NCBI GenBank assembly: GCA_017849555.1
Contig: JAFIGU010000033.1
Location: 1 to 47,364 of the forward strand
Source of the DNA: Sphingomonas sp.
GTDB taxonomy: Bacteria > Pseudomonadota > Alphaproteobacteria > Sphingomonadales > Sphingomonadaceae
DNA: 47,364 nucleotides
Direction of reading: 5' to 3'
In this document: positions 33,392-41,765 of the stretch, one piece after another
Layout: every line of letters starts with the position of its first letter
Numbering within the stretch: position 1 is the first letter of the stretch
Notes under the pieces: model-generated
Seen by the model: only the letters and a program-made list of their open reading frames with translations
What the model was told of the DNA's origin: nothing
Databases searched by the model: none
Position numbers and translations under genes: made by a program

Positions 33392-33687
33392 GCCGCGTGG
33401 TGCTGACCCTGTTCTGCGGCGCGCATGACGGCGAGGCGATCGCCGCGGCGTTGCGCGATTGCCTGCACCTGCCAGTCCACCAGCGGCGCGAGGCCGTGCT
33501 CGGCCGCGATTTCGACGATGCGGCGACCGGCGAGCGCGTCGCCGGGACGCTCGCGCGCGTCGCGGTGGAGGTGGAGCTCGCCGCCGCGCGGGTCGAGGAA
33601 GCGCTGGCGGCGGCGACGCAGGTGCGGCGGCGGCTGCCGTTTCGCTGGCGGACGGTCGCGATCACGGACGGGGGGCGGGTGGCATGA
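33388..33687 (+). CDS. Small DUF3240-like protein of metal-efflux operons
   Basis: A 99-aa protein matching the general pattern of the DUF3240 family, small proteins commonly found in CzcCBA operons. No signal peptide or Cys/His metal cluster is obvious. The start ATG overlaps the pump stop (ATGA), and its own stop overlaps the next ATG. A regulatory or metal-handling role is family lore, not seen here. Confidence 0.7.
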   Translation: MSRVVLTLFCGAHDGEAIAAALRDCLHLPVHQRREAVLGRDFDDAATGERVAGTLARVAVEVELAAARVEEALAAATQVRRRLPFRWRTVAITDGGRVA

Positions 33688-34901
33688 AATGGGCGTGGCT
33701 GCTGGTGGCGGGCGCCGCCGTCCCCGCGCAAGCGCAAACCGGCGATCTGCCGCCGCACGATCTGGTGATGCGCGCGCTCGATGCGCATCCGGGGGTCGAG
33801 GCGGCGACCGCGCGGGTCGATGCGGCGCGGGCGGACAGCGAGGCGTTGCGCCGCGGGCCGCACGAGATCACCGCGCAGGGCACGGTTTCGCGTCGCACGG
33901 TCGATCGCGAGGGGCGCTATGCCGAATATGACGCAACGGTCAGCCGCGCGTTCCGCCTGCCGGGCAAGGCGGCGCTCGATCGCCGCGCCGGGGCGCTCGG
34001 GGTCGATATCGCGCAAAACCGGATGGAGGATGCGCGGCATCAGGCGGCGCTGACGCTCGCGACCTTGTGGTACGATTGGGTGCTGGCCAGCGAATTGCAC
34101 CGCAATGCGGCGGCGCTGGTCGCCAACCAGCAGGCGCTGGTCGCGGCGACGCGGCGCCGCGCCGCGCTGCGCGACGCGGCCGAGCTCGACGTGCAACAGG
34201 CGGCGGCGAGCCTCGCGCTGGCGCAGGCACAGGCGGGCGACGCCGCGGCGTCGCGCGATCGCGCGCGGTCGCTGCTCGCAACGCGCTTTCCCGACCTGCC
34301 GTTGCCGGCCGAGGCGCCCGCGCTGCGCGAACCCTCGGCGTCGAACGAGGATCTGTTGCAATTGCAGCGGCTGATCGTCGAGCGGAGCCACGAGATCGCC
34401 GCGGCGGCGGGCACCGCCGAGCGCCAGTCGGTGGTCGCTCGTCGTGCGCGCGCCGATCGCATCGCCGATCCGTCGCTCGGGGTGCGGCTGTTCAGCGAGC
34501 GCAGCGGGCAGGAGCAGGGCGCCGGCCTGTTCGTCGCGTTGCCGCTCGGCGGCGGGCATCGCCGCGCTCTGGCCGATCGCGCGGCGGCGGAGGCAAGCGC
34601 GGCGCGTGCCGAACAGGTGATCGTCGAGCGCGACGTTGCGGGCAATGCCGCTGCCGATGTCGCGGAGTTTCGCGCGCGCCACGTCGCGTGGCTGGCGAGC
34701 CGCGAGTCGGTACGTCATGCCGAGGCAAGCGCGGCGCTGGCGGGGCTCGGCCAGCGGCGCGGGGCGATCGACCTTGCCGATCGTCTCTATGCCGATCGCC
34801 AGGCCAATGAAGCGCGCGCGCAGGAACTCGCGATGCGTGCCGCCGCGGCGCGGCTGATCCTCAAGCTGCGGATCGACGCGCATAGTTTGTGGATCGAGTA
34901 G
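33684..34901 (+). CDS. TolC-like outer-membrane efflux protein
   Basis: A 405-aa outer-membrane factor. The signal peptide MKWAWLLVAGAAVPAQAQ is followed by two long coiled-coil repeats typical of TolC/CzcC. It completes the tripartite pump encoded just upstream. Its 3' end is convergent with the DNA ligase gene, 16 bp apart. Confidence 0.9.
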   Translation: MKWAWLLVAGAAVPAQAQTGDLPPHDLVMRALDAHPGVEAATARVDAARADSEALRRGPHEITAQGTVSRRTVDREGRYAEYDATVSRAFRLPGKAALDRRAGALGVDIAQNRMEDARHQAALTLATLWYDWVLASELHRNAAALVANQQALVAATRRRAALRDAAELDVQQAAASLALAQAQAGDAAASRDRARSLLATRFPDLPLPAEAPALREPSASNEDLLQLQRLIVERSHEIAAAAGTAERQSVVARRARADRIADPSLGVRLFSERSGQEQGAGLFVALPLGGGHRRALADRAAAEASAARAEQVIVERDVAGNAAADVAEFRARHVAWLASRESVRHAEASAALAGLGQRRGAIDLADRLYADRQANEARAQELAMRAAAARLILKLRIDAHSLWIE

Positions 34902-34917
34902 CGCGCGGGGATCCGGG

Positions 34918-36522
34918 TTACGGTTCGGCCGCGACGAGCGCGCGCAGCGTCTCGATCCGGTCCGCCTCGCGCGGGAGCTTGTCGGCGCGGATGCGGTGGA
35001 TGCGCGGGAAACGCATCGCGAGGCCGGATTTGTGCCGCTTGCTCGCGTGGATCGAATCGAACGCGATCTCCAGCACGAGGCTGCGATCGGTTTCGCGCAC
35101 CGGGCCGAAGCGATTCACCGTATGCGTGCGGACGTGGTGATCGAGCCATTTCAGCTCGGCGTCGGTAAAGCCCGAATAGGATTTCCCCACCGGCAGCAAT
35201 TCCGCCCCGGCATCGGGGTCTCCGTTCCAGCAGCCGAAGGTGAAATCGGAATAATAGGATGACCGGCGGCCGTTGCCGCGCTGCGCATACATCAACACGC
35301 AATCGACCAGCAGCGGATCGCGCTTCCACTTGTACCACAGCCCCATCGGCCGGCCCGCGAGATAGGGGCTGTCGCGGCGCTTCAGCATCACCCCCTCGAT
35401 CGCCTGATCGCGCGCTTGATCGCGGATCGCGGCGAGCGCCTCCATCGAGGTCGCGGGAACGATCGCGCTGAGATCGAACCGCGCGGGGTCGAGCCCGGCG
35501 GCGAATTGCTCCAGCCGCGCGCGCCGTGCGTGCCACGGCAGCGGGCGCAGGTCCTCGTCGCCGATCAGCAGCAGATCGAACAGGCGCACGAAGGCGGAGG
35601 ATTCCTCCAGCATCTTGCGTGACACCGTCTTGCGGTTGAGCCGCTGCTGCAGCGCGTTGAAGCTCGCCGCGCCGCCCTCCTCGCCGCCTTGGAAGGCGCC
35701 GCGCACGAGCAATTCGCCGTCGAGCACCACCGGCGTATCGAGCGCGCCGAGCAGCTCGGGAAAGCTGTGCGAGATATCGTCGCCCGATCGCGAATAGATC
35801 CGCGTTTCGTCGCCATGGACGATCTGCGCGCGGATCCCGTCCCATTTCCACTCGACCGCGTAGAGATCGAGATCGACCGCGGTGTCGCCGATCGGATGGG
35901 CGAGCATGAACGGCCGGAACTGCGGCGCGCCGGCGGCATGCGGCGGCGGCGCACGGCCGGTCGCCCAGTCGAAGAGCGCGGCATAGGGCGGGTGCTGGCC
36001 GTGCCAATATTCCTCGACGTCGGTGACCGGCACGTCGAACGCCTGCGCGAACGCGATCTTCGCCAGCCGCGTCGATACGCCGTTGCGCATCGCGCCGGTG
36101 GCGAGCTTGAGCAGCGCGTAGCGGCCGTTGGCGTCGAGCCGATCGAGCAATGCCGGCAGCGCGCCATAGACCGTCGCGCGCGTCATCGCCGAAAGCAGCG
36201 CGACCGCCTCCGCAACGGTCGGGGGCGTGCCGGGGAGCGGCGGGGCGGGCCACAACAGGCTCACCGTTTCGGCGGTGTCGCCGACATAATCGCGCGACAG
36301 CGCGAACAGCACCGGATCGACGCGCTCGACCGCCAATTGGCGGATGACCGCCGACTTCACCGCCGGAAAGTCGAGCGAATTGGTCAGCCCCGCCAGCGCC
36401 CAGCCGCGATCGGGGTCGGGGGTGCGCTGAAGATAGGCGGCGATCAGCGCCAGCTTGCCGTTGCGCGACCGTGTATAGGTGAGCGCGTCGAGCAACTCGG
36501 CGAACGCCTCCACCTCAATCAT
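34918..36522 (-). CDS. ATP-dependent DNA ligase
   Basis: A 534-aa ATP-dependent DNA ligase of the bacterial LigB-like type: an N-terminal helical domain, the nucleotidyltransferase motif EWKWDGIRAQ (adenylated Lys in the KxDG motif) and later motifs IYSRSGDDIS and VVLDGELLV. It seals nicks in DNA with ATP, distinct from the essential NAD-dependent LigA. It overlaps the exonuclease gene by 8 bp. In many bacteria this pair is followed by an Lhr-type helicase and a PdeM phosphoesterase, but neither follows here. Confidence 0.92.
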   Translation of the reverse strand: MIEVEAFAELLDALTYTRSRNGKLALIAAYLQRTPDPDRGWALAGLTNSLDFPAVKSAVIRQLAVERVDPVLFALSRDYVGDTAETVSLLWPAPPLPGTPPTVAEAVALLSAMTRATVYGALPALLDRLDANGRYALLKLATGAMRNGVSTRLAKIAFAQAFDVPVTDVEEYWHGQHPPYAALFDWATGRAPPPHAAGAPQFRPFMLAHPIGDTAVDLDLYAVEWKWDGIRAQIVHGDETRIYSRSGDDISHSFPELLGALDTPVVLDGELLVRGAFQGGEEGGAASFNALQQRLNRKTVSRKMLEESSAFVRLFDLLLIGDEDLRPLPWHARRARLEQFAAGLDPARFDLSAIVPATSMEALAAIRDQARDQAIEGVMLKRRDSPYLAGRPMGLWYKWKRDPLLVDCVLMYAQRGNGRRSSYYSDFTFGCWNGDPDAGAELLPVGKSYSGFTDAELKWLDHHVRTHTVNRFGPVRETDRSLVLEIAFDSIHASKRHKSGLAMRFPRIHRIRADKLPREADRIETLRALVAAEP

Positions 36523-37555
36523 CCTCGTCGAACATGCCGGCCAGCGCCAGCGCGCGCGCCGGCCGCTGCTGCAGTTCGCACCAGCGCAACAGCCCGTCCT
36601 CGCGGCCGTGGGTGATCCAGGTTTCGGCGGGATCGACCTCGGCGATCGTCTGCGTCAGCTCGGTCCAGTCGGCATGATCGGAGATGACCAGCGGCAGCTC
36701 GACGTTGCGCTGGCGCGCGCGCTGTCGCACCCGCATCCAGCCCGAGGCGAGCGCGGTGATCGGATCGGGCAGCCGCCGCGCCCAGCGATCGTTGAGCGCG
36801 GCGGGCGGGCACAGCACGATCTGGCCCTTGAGCGCTTCCTTCGTCGTATCCATCACCAGCGCGATCGGCCCGAGCGGCACGCCCTGTTCCTCGTACAACC
36901 GGCACATTTGCACCAATGCACCGTGGAGATAGATCGCCTCGCCATATCCCGCCCGGCGCAGCTCGGCGATGAGGCGCTGCGCCTTGCCGAGCGCATAGGC
37001 GCCGACGAGGACGCAGCGATCGGGGTTGCGCGCGCGCGTTTCGAGCAGCCGCGCGATTTCCTCTTCGATCGGCGGGTGGATGAACACCGGCAGGCCGAAC
37101 GTCGCCTCGGTGATCAGCACATCGCACGCGGCGGGCACGAACGGCGCGCAGGTGGGGTCGGCGCGGCGCTTGTAATCCCCCGTCACGATCACGCGCTCGC
37201 CGGCGTAACGCAGCAATATCTGCGCCGAGCCCAGGACATGACCCGCCGGGAGGAAGGTCGCGCTGACCCCGCCCGCCAGCTCGACCGTGTCGCCGTAACG
37301 CACTGCGACAGTGTCGCGCGCCGCGCCATAGCGCAGCGCCATGATCGCCAGCGTCTCGGGGGTGGCGAACACCTGCTGGTGGCCGCCGCGCGCGTGATCG
37401 CCGTGCCCGTGGGTGACGAGCGCGCGCTCGACCGGATCGTGCGGATCGATCCAGCAATCGGCGGGCGCCACCCACAGCCCCGATGCGCCGGGCCGAACCC
37501 AGGAACAGTCGCGCGGACCGCTCACCAAAGCGGCCTGCGAGCCTTTGTCACGCAC
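36515..37555 (-). CDS. Ligase-associated DNA exonuclease (metallo-beta-lactamase fold)
   Basis: A 346-aa protein of the ligase-associated exonuclease family, related to mRNA 3'-end processing factors. The metal site THGHGDHARGG, GHVLGSAQ, VTGDYKRRADP and HADW complete a beta-CASP-type active site. The start is GTG 37555, or one a little downstream, since no strong ribosome binding site decides it. It is the leader of the two-gene DNA repair unit. Confidence 0.88.
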   Translation of the reverse strand: MRDKGSQAALVSGPRDCSWVRPGASGLWVAPADCWIDPHDPVERALVTHGHGDHARGGHQQVFATPETLAIMALRYGAARDTVAVRYGDTVELAGGVSATFLPAGHVLGSAQILLRYAGERVIVTGDYKRRADPTCAPFVPAACDVLITEATFGLPVFIHPPIEEEIARLLETRARNPDRCVLVGAYALGKAQRLIAELRRAGYGEAIYLHGALVQMCRLYEEQGVPLGPIALVMDTTKEALKGQIVLCPPAALNDRWARRLPDPITALASGWMRVRQRARQRNVELPLVISDHADWTELTQTIAEVDPAETWITHGREDGLLRWCELQQRPARALALAGMFDEDD

Positions 37556-37655
37556 GGCACGTCCAGCACTCCCTCAGGTGACCGACCTAAGGAACAGACG
37601 TGACATGGCGCGGTTCCCTGACGTGAATCGGGGCAGCGATCCGGTGCTGGTGAAA

Positions 37656-37682
37656 CCTCCCGACGACCGGATCGTCGGGAGG
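37656..37682 (-). terminator. Terminator for the PEP-CTERM gene
   Basis: A perfect 11-bp stem (CCTCCCGACGA / TCGTCGGGAGG) closes a 5-base loop. It lies 28 bases past the stop of the minus-strand PEP-CTERM gene and is followed on that strand by TTT. Confidence 0.7.
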
Positions 37683-37710
37683 CGGAGATCATCGAACGGT
37701 CGGACGATGA

Positions 37711-38235
37711 TCAGGCGAAGCGAACCTTGGCCTGCCCGCGGCGTTTGTAGCGCATCGCGCCCGCGACCGCGCCAAAGCCGAGGATCATCAGCCCCCAGGT
37801 CGCCGGTTCGGGAACCCCGGCGGCGATCGGGGTGAAGGAAATCACCCCGCCGTAGCTCGAAAAGAGCTGCGCATTTTTATAGCCGATCGACAGCGTGTGC
37901 GATCCCGCGCCGATCGATTGCGCGATCGTCTGCAGTTCGAAGATACCGCTGCTGATCTTGTCGAACGAAATGCCGTCGAGCGTCACCGAGGTGAAGTCGA
38001 GGTTGGTCAACGTGATCTTGAGCCCGAGCGACCCGACGAAGCCGTAGAGATCGCCGCTCGTCGGCACGGTGAAATTGTAGAGATCGGTGCCCGAACGCGC
38101 GGGATTGGCGTTGCCGAAAGCCCCCGTCAGCGTGCCCGCGATCGGAACGAGGTTGATCGTCGTCGCGGCCGAGGCCGGCGCGGCGGTGACAAGCGCGGCG
38201 GCGGCCGCAGCAGTAGCGAAAGCGATTGTGCGCAC
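37711..38235 (-). CDS. PEP-CTERM sorting-domain protein
   Basis: A 174-aa secreted protein: an Ala-rich signal peptide to about residue 23, a beta-rich body, and the C-terminal sorting tail VPEPATWGLMILGFGAVAG, then RYKRR. The PEP motif, one TM helix and an Arg cluster define the exosortase substrate. Sphingomonads encode many. The start is GTG 38235 with GGGAGA upstream. Its function beyond export is unknown. Confidence 0.88.
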   Translation of the reverse strand: MRTIAFATAAAAAALVTAAPASAATTINLVPIAGTLTGAFGNANPARSGTDLYNFTVPTSGDLYGFVGSLGLKITLTNLDFTSVTLDGISFDKISSGIFELQTIAQSIGAGSHTLSIGYKNAQLFSSYGGVISFTPIAAGVPEPATWGLMILGFGAVAGAMRYKRRGQAKVRFA

Positions 38236-38331
38236 TCTGTATTTCTCCCGGTGTCGGCGCGATTTGGCTATATTTTTCAGTTAATTGAAGATTCATTTTT
38301 TGGCGCCCGATCCCGAAAAGAGACAGTCGGT

Positions 38332-38358
38332 CCCCGCCGGCTGGTCGTGCCGGTGGGG
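38332..38358 (+). terminator. Hairpin with TTTT tract in the gcd leader
   Basis: A 10-bp stem with one wobble pair (CCCCGCCGGC / GCCGGTGGGG) and a 7-base loop is followed by CTGTTTTCG on the plus strand. No plus-strand gene ends before it, so it may be an attenuator in the leader of the downstream dehydrogenase, or chance. Confidence 0.4.
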
Positions 38359-38440
38359 CTGTTTTCGCCGCATGTCGGGGGCTTCGTGCCCCGCCCGTCG
38401 CAACGGGCGCCCGCGCGCCGCGTTCTAGGAACCCGGATCG

Positions 38441-40813
38441 ATGAAAGGCGAGGCCATGCGGTTGTACCTGCGCATCCTTGGGTGGATCGTCGCCCTGCTC
38501 GGACTGTTCTTTGCCGTCGCCGGCGCCGAACTCGCGTGGCTCGGCGGCTCGCTTTATTATCTGCTCGCCGGACTGGCGATGATCGCGGCGGGGATCCTGC
38601 TCAGCCGGAGCGATCGGCGCGGGGCGTTGATCTATGCGCTGGTCTGGCTCGCCACCTGGCTTTGGGCGGTGTGGGAAGTCGGGTTCGACGGGCTCCAGCT
38701 TATCCCGCGCGTCGTCGCGCCGACCGTGCTGATGATCCTCGTCGCATGGCCCTGGCTGTGGCGAAGCGCGACCCGGCCCCCTGCGAGGCGAATGGCGGCG
38801 ACGGCGGTGATTGCGGGACTGGTTCTTGCCGGCGCTTATGCCGCATTCGCGCCCAGAACGCTTAGTGCGCAGGCCGCCGTATCCGCCGCGACACCGAAGC
38901 CGTCGACCGGCGACTGGACGCATTATGGCGGGACGCTCGCCGGGGATCGTTACTCGTCGCTCGCGCAAATCACCCCGGCCAATGTCGGGCAGCTCCAGCT
39001 CGCCTGGACCCACCGCACCGGCGATCTGGTGATGCCCGACGAGGCGGTGAAGCATCTGCGTGAATATCATTCGGAGGCGACCCCGATCCACATCGGCGAC
39101 ACGCTCTATACCTGCACCCCGCACAGCTATGTCGAAGCGATCGACGCGACGACCGGGGCGGCGAAATGGCGCTGGCACACCGATGCCGACATCACCGGCA
39201 ACAGCTATCTCGTCTGCCGCGGCGTCTCTTATTACGAGGCGCCGGCGGGCACGGCATGCGCGCGCCGCATCTTCGCGCCGACCTTCGATGCCAAAATGTA
39301 CGCGCTCGATGCCGATACCGGCAAGCCGTGCGCCGGCTTCGGCAAAGGCGGTTATATCGATCTGCGTGACCAGATGGGCGTATCGCCCGCCGCGTTCCAG
39401 ATCAGCACCTCGCCGCCGGTCGTCGCCAACGGCCGGCTGATTATCGGCGAGCGGATCATCGACAATGTCGGCGTCGACGAGCCCGCCGGGGTGGTGCGCG
39501 CTTATGATCCGATCTCCGGCGCGCCGGTCTGGGCGTGGGACATGGGACGCGGCGACGATGCGATCAAACCGCTGACCGGCGACGCAATCTATACCCGCGG
39601 GACGCCCAATGTCTGGGGCGCGATGACCGCCGACGCGGCGAACGGCATCGTCTACCTCGGCACCGGCAATGCGACCCCCGATTACTGGATCGGCCGGCGG
39701 CGCCCGTTCGACGACAAATATGGCACGTCGATCGTCGCGCTCGATATCGCGACGGGAAAGATGCGCTGGCACCGCCAGCTCGTCCACCGCGACATGTGGG
39801 ATATGGACGTCCCCGTCGGGCCGTCGCTGGTCGATCTGCCGCTGCCCGGCGGCGGCATCGTGCCGGCGCTGGTCCAGACCACCAAGATGGGGCAGGTCTA
39901 TCTGCTCAACCGCCTGACCGGGGCGCCGCTCGCCGCGATCGTGGAGAAGCCGGTGTCGACGCGCGGCGGGATCGGCGACGAGGCGATGTCGCCGACCCAG
40001 CCGTTCTCGGTCGGCATGCCCTCATTCACCCCGCCCGCGCCGAGCGAGACGACGACCTGGGGCGCGACCCCGATCGACCAGCTGATCTGCCGCATCCAAT
40101 TCCGCAAGGCGCATGCGGCGGGCATTTATGCACCGATCGGCACGACCGACATCATCGGCCACCCCGCGTTCGACGGCGTGACCGATTGGGGCGGCGGGGC
40201 GGTCGATCCCGAACGCGCGATCTTCACCGTCAACACGATGGAAATGCCGTTCCGCATCCGGCTGGTGCGCGCAGACAGTGCGCAAGGCCAGAAGATGATC
40301 GCGGCGGCCGCGAAGGGCGGCGAGAATGCCAAGGCGCCGATCTATTACCAGCAATTCGGCACGCCCTATGTCGCGGTCGTCCAGGCGTGGATCGGGCCGT
40401 TCGGTGCGCCGTGCAGCGCCCCGCCGTGGGGCAAGCTCACCGCGGTCGATCTCAAGACGCGGCAGGTGATGTGGACCAGGGTGTTGGGCACCGCGCGGGA
40501 TACCGGGCTGTTCGGCAGCCACCTGGGGTTTCCGCTCAAGACCGGGGTTCCCAATCTCGGCGGGTCGATCATCACGCGCGGCGGGCTGGTGTTCATCGGC
40601 GCGACGACCGACCAATATCTGCGCGCCTTCGATCTTCGGACCGGCGCGGAACTGTGGAAGGCGCGGCTACCCGCCGGCGCGCAAGCGACCCCGATGAGCT
40701 ATCAGGGGCGCGACGGGCGGCAATATGTCGTGATCACCGCCGGCGGGCACGGCGCGCTGGGCACGCGATATGGGGATTATACGCTGGCCTTCGCGCTGCC
40801 CAAGACCACGTAG
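38441..40813 (+). CDS. gcd: Membrane-bound PQQ-dependent glucose/quinate-type dehydrogenase
   Basis: A 790-aa enzyme that oxidises an aldose or quinate-type substrate in the periplasm and passes electrons to ubiquinone. About five TM helices fill residues 1-125. A PQQ beta-propeller follows (DWTHYGGTLAGDRYSSLAQI, then repeated W-motif blades such as AAKWRWHTDADITGNSYLVC). ATG 38441 is used; ATG 38456 with AAAGG upstream is a good alternative (785 aa). No PQQ synthesis genes lie nearby. Glucose versus quinate or shikimate cannot be separated by eye, so the gcd symbol is family-level. Confidence 0.85.
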   Translation: MKGEAMRLYLRILGWIVALLGLFFAVAGAELAWLGGSLYYLLAGLAMIAAGILLSRSDRRGALIYALVWLATWLWAVWEVGFDGLQLIPRVVAPTVLMILVAWPWLWRSATRPPARRMAATAVIAGLVLAGAYAAFAPRTLSAQAAVSAATPKPSTGDWTHYGGTLAGDRYSSLAQITPANVGQLQLAWTHRTGDLVMPDEAVKHLREYHSEATPIHIGDTLYTCTPHSYVEAIDATTGAAKWRWHTDADITGNSYLVCRGVSYYEAPAGTACARRIFAPTFDAKMYALDADTGKPCAGFGKGGYIDLRDQMGVSPAAFQISTSPPVVANGRLIIGERIIDNVGVDEPAGVVRAYDPISGAPVWAWDMGRGDDAIKPLTGDAIYTRGTPNVWGAMTADAANGIVYLGTGNATPDYWIGRRRPFDDKYGTSIVALDIATGKMRWHRQLVHRDMWDMDVPVGPSLVDLPLPGGGIVPALVQTTKMGQVYLLNRLTGAPLAAIVEKPVSTRGGIGDEAMSPTQPFSVGMPSFTPPAPSETTTWGATPIDQLICRIQFRKAHAAGIYAPIGTTDIIGHPAFDGVTDWGGGAVDPERAIFTVNTMEMPFRIRLVRADSAQGQKMIAAAAKGGENAKAPIYYQQFGTPYVAVVQAWIGPFGAPCSAPPWGKLTAVDLKTRQVMWTRVLGTARDTGLFGSHLGFPLKTGVPNLGGSIITRGGLVFIGATTDQYLRAFDLRTGAELWKARLPAGAQATPMSYQGRDGRQYVVITAGGHGALGTRYGDYTLAFALPKTT

Positions 40814-40819
40814 CGCGGC

Positions 40820-41428
40820 TCAATCCGCGTCGTCGTCGGCAAGCCAGGCCGCGAAAGCGCGATCGTCGAAGCGCGTCGTGCGGGCGCCCATCCGCGCGTT
40901 CATGATCGCCAGCGCCGCCGCGCCGTGCGCGCTGTCGAGGGCGACGACGCCATTTTCGGGCACCCACAAACTATAATCCCGCATATGCGCGTCGGCGGCG
41001 GTAAACAGGACGCAGATTTCGGTCGCGATACCGGTCAGGATCAGCCGCCGCACCCCCAGCTTAGGGAGGAGCACCGCGAGGTTGGTCGAATAGAAGCCCG
41101 AGAATTGCGGTTTGATGATGAAGAAATCGCGCTCGCGCGGCTCGATCGCGCCGCCCGCGAGCGCGGGGCGCGCGGCGGCGATCAAGCGATCGCGGTCCGA
41201 ATGCCACTGCCCGAAATTGTCGTTGACGTAGATCGTGGGGACGTCGTGGGCATCGGCCTTCGCCCGCAACCGGGCGATGACCGCGGCTGCGGTTTCGGCG
41301 GCGGGGCGGACGCGATCGGCCTCCTCGAAATCGAACGGATTGATCATATCGATCACGAGCAACGCCGCGCGGTCGCCCGGCTGATCGCGATGCGGCGCGG
41401 ACGGGGCGCTTTCCGGCTGCGCGTTCAT
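40820..41428 (-). CDS. Isochorismatase-family cysteine hydrolase
   Basis: A 202-aa isochorismatase-fold hydrolase. The catalytic Asp lies in LLVIDMINPFDF, Lys in IIKPQFSGFY, and Cys in GIATEICVLFTAADAH. Family members are nicotinamidases, isochorismatases and other amidases; no residue picks one. It is convergent with the PQQ dehydrogenase (6-bp gap) and does not belong to the region A operon. Confidence 0.88.
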   Translation of the reverse strand: MNAQPESAPSAPHRDQPGDRAALLVIDMINPFDFEEADRVRPAAETAAAVIARLRAKADAHDVPTIYVNDNFGQWHSDRDRLIAAARPALAGGAIEPRERDFFIIKPQFSGFYSTNLAVLLPKLGVRRLILTGIATEICVLFTAADAHMRDYSLWVPENGVVALDSAHGAAALAIMNARMGARTTRFDDRAFAAWLADDDAD

Positions 41429-41765
41429 TCGGTGGCGACTTTCCCGGGGTGCAGTCGCTTGCGGTGTGCGCGAGCCGGCCCGCTGGCGCTCGGCGATTCG
41501 CGATCAACATCGGGGATCTGTTTCATCGGCTGGCCTTTTCGGTGGGCGATTGGGGTCCGCCGGGGGGCGGCCCGAAATCAAACCGGCCGGCGCGACGCTG
41601 GTTCCGGCTGCCGTGCGCCATCACGTGATCGCAAATTCCTTTCGTTTTTAATCCCTAACCCGCATCATGCCGGCGGAGGGGTCGGCGTGCCGCCCTGCCG
41701 TTGCGCCGGCTCGGGCGAGACCGCCGGCCCGGCCGAGTGCCGGACCGGAGAATCGGGAGCGAAAC
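41429..41765. other. Intergenic region with a perfect palindrome
   Basis: A 337-bp gap between divergent genes. I see no gene here. It contains ATCACGTGAT (41620-41629), a perfect 10-bp palindrome that could be a transcription-factor site, and an AT-rich stretch ATTCCTTTCGTTTTTAATCC just downstream that could be the promoter of the ATP-grasp gene. Confidence 0.5.

Noticed and set aside
37877..39787. Long minus-strand open frame across the PQQ dehydrogenase
   Set aside because: It overlaps the PEP-CTERM and dehydrogenase genes, has low-complexity Arg-rich composition and no domain.
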